A stretch of 5,143 nt of DNA. It comes from Lachnospiraceae bacterium. GTDB lineage: Bacteria; Bacillota; Clostridia; Lachnospirales; Lachnospiraceae. Of this stretch, positions 1-5,143 are shown one piece after another; positions within the stretch are counted from its first letter, which is position 1; the number at the start of each line of letters is the position of its first letter. The position numbers and the translations under genes were made by a program. The notes below the pieces were generated by a model. That model did not search any database. It was not told the origin of the DNA and saw only the letters and a program-made list of their open reading frames with translations. The stretch lies in NCBI GenBank assembly GCA_021202715.1, contig JAJQCL010000124.1, positions 1 through 5,143 on the forward strand, in the 5' to 3' direction.

Positions 1-43
1 ATATCCACCCGTGGCTAAAAAGTCAAGCACTTTTTTTAAGATC

Positions 44-72
44 TGGTACAATTTTTCAAGTTATGATACAAT
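44..72 (+). promoter_or_regulatory. Putative extended -10 promoter(s) for the lipid kinase gene
   Basis: The sequence TGATACAAT at 64-72 has the form of an extended -10 element (TG-N-TACAAT). A near copy, TGGTACAAT, lies at 44-52, exactly 20 bp upstream. I see no good -35 hexamer at 16-18 bp from either one, which fits promoters that depend on the extended -10. If 67-72 is the active -10, transcription would start near position 79 and leave a leader of about 100 nt before the kinase start codon. The region is clearly more AT-rich than the genes. This is a motif-based inference. Confidence 0.5.
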
Positions 73-168
73 AGAGGACACGAACACGAAAAGGGTCAGA
101 AATGGAACGCCTGCGGCGCGCATTCTCTCAGGCTTTTCACGCTCTGCCTCAGGGAAGCGCAACAGTAC

Positions 169-175
169 AAGGAGA
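169..175 (+). promoter_or_regulatory. Ribosome binding site of the lipid kinase gene
   Basis: AAGGAGA ends 5 nt before the ATG at 181, a strong Shine-Dalgarno match at normal spacing. It decides the start codon: the encoded protein then begins MLHIIANPYSG, the usual opening of this kinase family, and no upstream extension is needed. Confidence 0.85.
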
Positions 176-180
176 AACCT

Positions 181-1149
181 ATGCTTCACATCATCGCAAA
201 TCCCTACTCCGGCCATGGCGCCCTCACGACGGCGGAATTCTGCCGCCGCCTCCAGAGCGCCTCGATTCCCTATTGTCTGCACACGACAGGCGGCAAGAAC
301 CATGCCCGCACACTGGCGGCCTCTCTGGATCTGCATGAAGAAGATCTGCTTCTCCTCATCGGCGGCGACGGAAGCCTTAACGACACCGTCAACGGCTTCC
401 CGCCGGAGCAGGTTCCCACGCTGCTCCTCCTGCCCACCGGCTCGGGGAATGATTTCGCCCGGGGGCTCCGCATGAAACGAAGCATGTCCTCCCTGCTCTC
501 TCTCCTCCGAAATGCCGGGCATTTAACGCCCTGCGACCTGGACTGCGGTGAGATTCGCATCCTGAACCGGCAGGGTTCTCCGGTCAGGCCAACCGGTCGG
601 GAGCCGAAGCCCCGTCGTTTTCTGGTGAGCTGCGGCATGGGCTACGATGCCGGGGTCTGTCACGCCATCAACACCAGTCCTCTGAAAATGCTCTGCAACC
701 GCCTCCATCTGGGCAAGGCGGCCTATCTGATTCTGGGAATCCGGCAGATTTTCCGTTATCAAAGGGCCAGCATCGAGCTGACCCTGGATCGCGGTAAACC
801 TGAAATCTATGAGAATGTCGCCTTTCTCTCCTTCCACAACCTCCCCTGCGAAGGCGGCGGCTTCCCCTTCGCCCCCCGGGCCAGCGCCCGGGACGGAAAA
901 CTGGATCTGTGTCTGGTCACAGCCAAAAACCGGCTGACCTTCACCCTGACACTGGCAGCCTGTCTCCTGAGCGGCAAACACAGTTTCCTGCCAAATACCC
1001 GGGTTGTTTCCTGCCGTGAGGCGCATGTCCGCTCCAGCACGCCTCTCCCCTTCCATACGGATGGGGAAGTCACGCTGCAGGTGACCGAATTCAGCGTCCG
1101 TTGTCTTGCGCGGAGGATTCCTCTTCTCTATGAAGCGGGGCCGGATTGA
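181..1149 (+). CDS. Diacylglycerol/lipid kinase family protein (DagK/YegS/LCB5-like)
   Basis: This 322-residue protein belongs to the soluble lipid kinase family that phosphorylates diacylglycerol or related lipids with ATP at the inner face of the membrane. In Gram-positive bacteria such enzymes recycle diacylglycerol released during lipoteichoic acid synthesis. The N-terminal catalytic domain opens with the NPYSGHG segment (7-13). It then carries the nucleotide-binding GGDGSLND motif (61-68; the family norm is GGDGT.NE) and PTGSGNDFAR (85-94). The C-terminal beta-sandwich domain shows GGGFPFAPRA (225-234), DGKLDL (238-243) and TDGE (293-296). The aspartate of TDGE sits where the family has a conserved catalytic aspartate. 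Length is typical of the family (about 290-330). One oddity is a basic, proline-rich stretch at about 128-146, just before RFLVSCGMGYDAG, where relatives usually have a short turn. There is no signal peptide or membrane segment. The gene ends in TGA and its last 59 bp overlap the convergent CPBP gene. The family call is firm; the exact lipid substrate cannot be read from the sequence, so no gene symbol is given. Confidence 0.93.
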   Translation: MLHIIANPYSGHGALTTAEFCRRLQSASIPYCLHTTGGKNHARTLAASLDLHEEDLLLLIGGDGSLNDTVNGFPPEQVPTLLLLPTGSGNDFARGLRMKRSMSSLLSLLRNAGHLTPCDLDCGEIRILNRQGSPVRPTGREPKPRRFLVSCGMGYDAGVCHAINTSPLKMLCNRLHLGKAAYLILGIRQIFRYQRASIELTLDRGKPEIYENVAFLSFHNLPCEGGGFPFAPRASARDGKLDLCLVTAKNRLTFTLTLAACLLSGKHSFLPNTRVVSCREAHVRSSTPLPFHTDGEVTLQVTEFSVRCLARRIPLLYEAGPD

Positions 1150-1993
1150 CCTGGTAATGGATCAGATAGAAGCATCCCAGCATCACCAGACAGCAGACGG
1201 CTGTTCCCACGAAGAGCGCGGTATCACTGGCGAAGAAACCGTCAATCAGGTTCGTCTCCGATCCCAGCACGGAGAGGATGTTCGCGCCGCAATGGGCCAG
1301 GATGGGAGCCGCCAGGCTGTGAAATCTCTCATACACATAGCCGAAGATCAGTCCCAGGATGAACGCATAGATCATCTGCAGAACATTTCCGTGATACAGC
1401 GCGAAGAAAAGTGCCGCGAGAAAGATCGATGCGGTCGAACCGACGCCATTTTGCAGCCGCTTCATGCAGAGACCACGGAACACCATCTCTTCCACAATGG
1501 GAGAAAGAATCCCGATCCCCAGCATTTCCACAAGGAGCTGTCCCTGATAAAGCTGCGAAGAGACCTCTTCCAGCGTCTCCGAGTACGCGGACATGACGCC
1601 GCTGATGTACATCATCCCGTTGACGGCCAGGCAGGCGCAGGCCCCCAACACCAGTACCGGCACATAATAACCGATATTCACGCGGTCATACGGACGGTAC
1701 TGCTCTCCGCCCCGCCTGCGATCCGAGCGCAGGAAGAGCAAAACAACCGGCAGTGTTGCCAGGTTGCTCACCGTGGTGACCTCATAGCTGTACTGAGAAA
1801 TCCATTCGATCGTCCGCTCAAGGATCGTGTAATAGTCCAGACCTCCGCCGCCCGCCTGCTCGAGCTCCACAACGCTCGCCGTCATACCGATGACAGATGC
1901 CAGAATACTGATCAGATAGTAAATTCCCATATAGACCAGAATCGGATAGACGACGCGCCACACCCAGTTCGGCCCCGGATTCTTTTGATTCAT
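1091..1993 (-). CDS. CPBP family intramembrane metalloprotease-like protein (Abi/CAAX protease)
   Basis: This 300-residue integral membrane protein belongs to the CPBP family, related to Rce1 prenyl-protein proteases; bacterial members include proteins tied to bacteriocin immunity or membrane protein processing. All the family motifs are intact: EEMVFR (168-173, EExxxR), FALYH (197-201, FxxxH) and HCGAN (234-238, HxxxN). These carry the presumed catalytic glutamates and zinc-binding histidines. Hydrophobic segments lie at roughly 12-37, 75-88, 108-130, 152-167, 187-220 (probably two), 228-244 and 258-280. The C-terminal tail from about 281 is hydrophilic and rich in E, Q and S. The start is set at the ATG at 1993..1991 because GGAGGAA sits just upstream and a promoter ends about 22 nt before it. 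A longer reading frame from a TTG at 2044 is rejected because that TTG is the first part of the -35 hexamer. The coding 3' end overlaps the lipid kinase gene on the other strand by 59 bp. The family is certain; the substrate is unknown, and no bacteriocin genes are visible next to it. Confidence 0.92.
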   Translation of the reverse strand: MNQKNPGPNWVWRVVYPILVYMGIYYLISILASVIGMTASVVELEQAGGGGLDYYTILERTIEWISQYSYEVTTVSNLATLPVVLLFLRSDRRRGGEQYRPYDRVNIGYYVPVLVLGACACLAVNGMMYISGVMSAYSETLEEVSSQLYQGQLLVEMLGIGILSPIVEEMVFRGLCMKRLQNGVGSTASIFLAALFFALYHGNVLQMIYAFILGLIFGYVYERFHSLAAPILAHCGANILSVLGSETNLIDGFFASDTALFVGTAVCCLVMLGCFYLIHYQVNPAPLHREEESSAQDNGR

Positions 1994-1998
1994 GTCTG

Positions 1999-2005
1999 TT
2001 CCTCC
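1999..2005 (-). promoter_or_regulatory. Ribosome binding site of the CPBP gene
   Basis: On the minus strand GGAGGAA (2005..1999) lies 5 nt before the ATG at 1993..1991. It is a near-ideal Shine-Dalgarno and fixes the start of the 300-residue protein rather than the longer 317-residue reading from TTG. Confidence 0.88.
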
Positions 2006-2015
2006 ACAAAACAAC

Positions 2016-2044
2016 AGTATACACGATTCCCTGAACGCTTTCAA
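2016..2044 (-). promoter_or_regulatory. Sigma70-type promoter of the CPBP gene
   Basis: On the minus strand a -35 box TTGAAA (2044..2039) is followed by a 17-bp spacer and a -10 box TATACT (2021..2016). Each hexamer differs from consensus (TTGACA, TATAAT) at one position and the spacing is optimal. Transcription would begin near 2009, leaving a leader of only about 16 nt, just enough to hold the Shine-Dalgarno. It lies directly downstream of the carB terminator, so the CPBP gene is probably transcribed independently. I saw no obvious operator. Confidence 0.8.
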
Positions 2045-2055
2045 ATAAAGTTTCT

Positions 2056-2084
2056 ATAAAAAGGGGAGCTTTTGCAGCTCCCCT
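2056..2084 (-). terminator. carB: Intrinsic terminator of the carB transcription unit
   Basis: A perfect 9-bp inverted repeat, AGGGGAGCT (2062-2070) and AGCTCCCCT (2076-2084), encloses a 5-nt loop. On the minus strand the stem is followed by TTTTTAT (through 2056; the first T overlaps the end of the stem), the standard form of a Rho-independent terminator. On the plus strand no T-run follows the stem, so it works in the minus direction only. It starts about 64 nt after the carB stop codon and separates carB from the CPBP promoter. Confidence 0.9.
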
Positions 2085-2115
2085 CGGAAAAATGTCATGA
2101 AATAGATGATACCAC

Positions 2116-2147
2116 GGATTTCTTCGCGCAATGCGCTCTCGAAATCC
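2116..2147 (-). other. Hairpin directly after the carB stop codon
   Basis: GGATTTC (2116-2122) pairs with GAAATCC (2141-2147), giving a 7-bp outer stem. Inside it GCGC (2126-2129) pairs with GCGC (2133-2136) around a 3-nt loop, with an unpaired internal loop of 3 and 4 nt between the stems. The outer stem begins at the base just after the carB TGA. There is no T-run, so it is not itself a classical terminator; it may protect the mRNA 3' end or be chance. No function is claimed. Confidence 0.35.
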
Positions 2148-5143
2148 TCAAATGGTCGCAATATTGATCATGGTCATCGGCTTATCATCGGCCGTTTCCA
2201 GCGCCGTGGCCAGCGCTCCGGCCGTATCGAGGGCTGTGAAGACATGAACGCCAGTCTCGATCGCGATTCGGCGGATCAGGAAGCCGTCCCGGTTCTTCTC
2301 GGAACCGCGGGTGGGCGTATCGATCACCAGATCCAGACGATGCTCATACAACAGATCCGCCACGTTCGGGCTTGCCTCATGGAAGCGGTTCACCCGGGTC
2401 ACCTGCACGCCGTAACGTGTCAGCGCATCGGCGGTTCCCGGTGTGGCGTAGATCTTATAGCCCAGCTCCTCGTATCTCTTCGCCAAAGGAAGAATCTCTT
2501 CTTTATCCGCATCCCGCACAGTGATCAGCATTTCTTTTTTATTCGGAAGGAAGACGCCTGCTCCCAGGAAGGCCTTGTGCAGAGCCTCCTCAAAGGTCGT
2601 CGCAATGCCCAGCACCTCGCCGGTCGACTTCATCTCCGGGCCCAGACCGATATCCGCCCCGCGCAGCTTCTCGAAGGAGAAGACCGGCATCTTCACCGCA
2701 ATATACGGCGAGGAGGGCTGCAGGCCGGGCTCGTAGCCCAGATCGCGGATCTTGGCTCCGGTGATCACCCTCGAGGCCAGCTTGACGATCGGAATGCCTG
2801 TCACCTTGCTGATATAGGGCACCGTCCGGCTGGACCGGGGATTGACCTCGATCACATACACCTCATCGTGGTAAACGATGAACTGAATATTGATCAGTCC
2901 GACTACATGAAGCGCTTTCGCCAGCTTGGCCGAATAATTGACGATGGTATCCTGCACTGACGGACGCAGCGTGTTGCTGGGATACACGGAAATACTGTCG
3001 CCGGAGTGGATCCCGGCGCGCTCGATGTGCTCCATAATTCCCGGAATCAGGATGTTGGTGCCGTCGCAGACGGCGTCCACCTCCACTTCCTTGCCCATCA
3101 GATATTTATCCACCAGAATCGGATGTTCCTGAAAGGTCGTATTGATCTCGTTAATGTACTGAGTGATATCCGCATCAGAAACAGCGATATGCATGCCCTG
3201 ACCGCCCAGCACATAGGAAGGACGGACCAGTACCGGATAACCCAGCTCGTGCGCGGCCTTCACCGCTTCATTAACCGTAAAAACGGTCCGGCCGGCGGGA
3301 CGCGGGATATGGCACTCCTCCAGGATCTCATCGAAGAGCTCCCGGTCCTCAGCGGCATCCACATCCTTCGCCTGCGTACCGAGAATCGGCACACCCATTT
3401 CCATCAGGTCTTTCGTGAGCTTGATGGCCGTCTGGCCGCCGAACTGCACCACCGCGCCGTCCGGATGCTCCAGTTCCACAATGCTGCGCACATCCTCCGC
3501 GGTCAGCGGTTCAAAATACAGCTTGTCAGCGATATCGAAATCCGTACTCACGGTCTCCGGATTGTTATTGACAATGATTGTCTCATAGCCCTGTGCCGCC
3601 AGCGCCCAGACACTGTGGACCGAGCAGTAATCGAACTCGATGCCCTGGCCGATACGGATGGGGCCGGAACCCAGCACCATGACCTTCTTGCGGTCCTCGT
3701 TAACCTCTACCTCACTCTCCCCGTCGTAGCAGGAATAGTAATACGGCGTTTCCGCATCAAACTCGGCCGCACAGGTATCCACCGTCTTATAGGAAGCTGT
3801 GATGCCGTTGTCAATGCGCATTTGATAGACATCCTTCTCCGGCAGACCCGTCAGATTGGAAATGCATTTATCCGGGAATTCCAGCCGTTTGGCCTCCCGC
3901 AGCACCTCCGGATTCAGATAATCGCGGCGCAGCTTCTGCTCCACCTCCACCAGATGGGCGATCTTATCCAGGAACCAAGGGTCGATCTGCGTCTCCTCGC
4001 GAATCTCCTCCAGCGTAATGCCCCGGCGCAGCGCCTCGGCAATGACAAAGACCCGGCGGCTGTCCACCTGCAGCAGCAGCTTGCGCAGATCACCGCCCGG
4101 CACATCCTCATATTCCTTCCGCTGCAGCCCGTAAATATTCTGCTCCAGCGAACGGATGGCCTTCATCAGTGCGCCCTCGAAATTTGTGCAGATACTCATG
4201 ACCTCGCCGGTGGCCTTCATCTGCGTTGTCAGCGTCTTCTTGGCATAGATAAATTTATCAAAAGGCCACTTGGGGATCTTCACCACGCAGTAGTCCAGCG
4301 TCGGCTCAAACATGGCGTAGGTCTTGCCAGTCACGGCATTTTTGATTTCATCCAGCGTATAGCCCAGGGCGATCTTGGCCGCTACCTTGGCGATCGGATA
4401 ACCGGTGGCCTTGGAGGCCAGCGCCGAAGAACGGCTCACACGGGGATTGACCTCGATGACGCAATACTCGAAGCTGTCCGGCTTCAGCGCGTACTGCACG
4501 TTGCAGCCGCCGGTGATACCCAGCTCGGTGATGATGTTCAGCGCCGAGGTACGCAGCATCTGATGATCCTTATCACTGAGGGTCTGGGTCGGAGCCACGA
4601 CGATGCTGTCACCGGTGTGCACGCCCACCGGGTCAAAATTCTCCATATTACAGACAGTAATGCAGTTGCCGGCGCCGTCGCGCATCACCTCGTACTCGAT
4701 TTCCTTCCAGCCCGCGATGCAGCGCTCTACGAGCACCTGCCCCACACGGCTGAGGCGAAGGCCATTTTCCAGGATCGTCTCCAGTTCTTCCTGATTGTGA
4801 GCAATGCCGCCGCCGCTGCCGCCGAGCGTATAGGCCGGACGCAGCACCACCGGATAACCGATGGTCTCGGTGAAAGCGATTCCATCCTCCACATTCGTCA
4901 CCACCTGGGAAGCTGCGACCGGTTCGTGAATCTTCTCCATCGTGGACTTGAATTCCAGACGATCCTCCGCCTTCTTGATCGTCAGAGGCGTCGTACCAAT
5001 CAGGCGTACATGATGCTCCGCCAGGAAGCCGCTCTCATCCAGCTACATGGCCAGATTCAGCGCCGCCTGGCCGCCCAGCGTGGGCAGAATGCTATCCGGA
5101 TGCTCGATCTCGATGATCTTCTCCACCGCGGGAACCGTCAGCG
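2148..5143 (-). CDS. carB: Carbamoyl-phosphate synthase large subunit, 5'-partial, interrupted by an in-frame TAG
   Basis: CarB makes carbamoyl phosphate from bicarbonate, two ATP and ammonia passed from the glutaminase subunit CarA; the product feeds arginine and pyrimidine synthesis in the cytoplasm. About 997 codons are visible; by alignment from memory the first visible residue matches E. coli residue 69 (E. coli CarB is 1073 aa), so about 68 N-terminal codons lie beyond the right edge. The first ATP-grasp half shows LPTLGGQ, RPAYTLGGSGGG, GVHTGDS, NVQYAL and EVNPRVSRSSALASKATG. The oligomerisation region with VDTCAAEF follows. The second half repeats the pattern with GSGPIRIGQGIEFDY, RPSYVLGGQGM, IHSGDS, NIQF and EVNPRSSRTVPY. 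The C-terminal MGS-like allosteric domain keeps ATPGT, which matches the E. coli effector-site ATHGT. Metal-binding Q, E and N are present in both halves. A TAG at 5045..5043 splits the frame; the only ATG-started remainder runs 4940..2148 (930 residues), has no Shine-Dalgarno, and would lack the residue matching E. coli Arg129. The gene is therefore either broken or affected by an error. It ends in TGA and is followed by a terminator. carA is expected upstream, off the window. Confidence 0.93.
5043..5045 (-). other. carB: In-frame amber (TAG) codon within carB
   Basis: Read on the minus strand in the carB frame, the codons around 5045..5043 give ...GGQAALNLAM-TAG-LDESGFLAEHH... Upstream the frame stays open and carB-like to the window edge, so this is a point change and not a frameshift. 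The site aligns with E. coli CarB Glu101, and relatives have Glu or Gln there as far as I recall. GAG or CAG to TAG is one base change. Confidence 0.9.

Noticed and set aside
17..36. AT-rich inverted repeat (AAAAAGT, loop CAAGC, ACTTTTT) near the left edge, resembling a terminator; also a TTGACT on the minus strand (27..22)
   Set aside because: The stem is almost all A-T pairs and too weak to call a terminator. The TTGACT could be the -35 of a divergent promoter, but the matching -10 would fall at or beyond the window edge.
109..149. Short alternative pairings in the kinase leader (GCCTG 109-113 with CAGGC 129-133, or AGGC 130-133 with GCCT 146-149)
   Set aside because: The stems are only 4-5 bp with long loops and no convincing T-run, so an attenuator or riboswitch cannot be supported.
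102..338. Possible leader peptide starting at the ATG at 102 upstream of the lipid kinase
   Set aside because: The frame does not stop in the leader but runs 158 bp into the kinase gene in another frame, and its upstream AAAAGGG is a poor, distant Shine-Dalgarno. It is most likely chance.
1106..2059. Long open frame of 317 codons on the plus strand opposite the CPBP gene
   Set aside because: It is an exact antisense shadow of a gene with intact family motifs, strong promoter and ribosome binding site. Its own translation is rich in H, Q, R and D with no recognisable domain and no Shine-Dalgarno was apparent.
2106..2960. Open frame of 284 codons on the plus strand opposite carB
   Set aside because: It lies antisense to the highly conserved 3' half of carB and the translation looks like the mirror of carB codon bias, with no domain and no promoter; it runs through the carB stop region without its own signals.
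2148..4940. A shorter carB starting at the ATG at 4940
   Set aside because: There is no Shine-Dalgarno before this ATG, and clear CarB sequence continues upstream in the same frame past it to the edge of the window, so it is not the real start.

Overview
The window looks like ordinary chromosome from a GC-rich member of the Bacillota, probably a clostridial (Lachnospiraceae-like) bacterium. The basis is the family make-up, the strong Shine-Dalgarno sites (AGGAG, GGAGGAA), the A/T-rich upstream regions, and a CarB whose wording resembles clostridial CarB as I remember it. I could not run a search, so the lineage is an inference. I see no mobile element, CRISPR array, tRNA or rRNA.

Layout: positions 1-180 are an AT-rich upstream region with extended -10 motifs and a leader of about 100 nt. 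Next comes a plus-strand lipid/diacylglycerol kinase family gene (181-1149). Converging on it is a minus-strand gene for an integral-membrane CPBP-family (Abi/CAAX-protease-like) protein (1091-1993); the two genes overlap tail to tail by 59 bp. The CPBP gene has its own sigma70-type promoter (2016-2044). Just upstream of that promoter is an intrinsic terminator (2056-2084) that closes the minus-strand unit ending in carB. The rest of the window (2148-5143) is carB, the large subunit of carbamoyl-phosphate synthetase, with its 5' end beyond the right edge.

Functionally, carB supplies carbamoyl phosphate to arginine and pyrimidine synthesis. The kinase and the CPBP protein are membrane or lipid-related and have no evident pathway link to it. 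The terminator and separate promoter suggest that the CPBP gene is not in the carB operon.

The most notable observation is an in-frame TAG in carB at 5045..5043 (minus strand). It falls inside a well-conserved segment of the N-terminal domain, at the position matching E. coli CarB residue 101, while the protein sequence on both sides stays perfectly carB-like. It may be a sequencing or assembly error, a recent nonsense mutation, or (less likely) a read-through or recoded codon. I did not find a convincing new biological system here.
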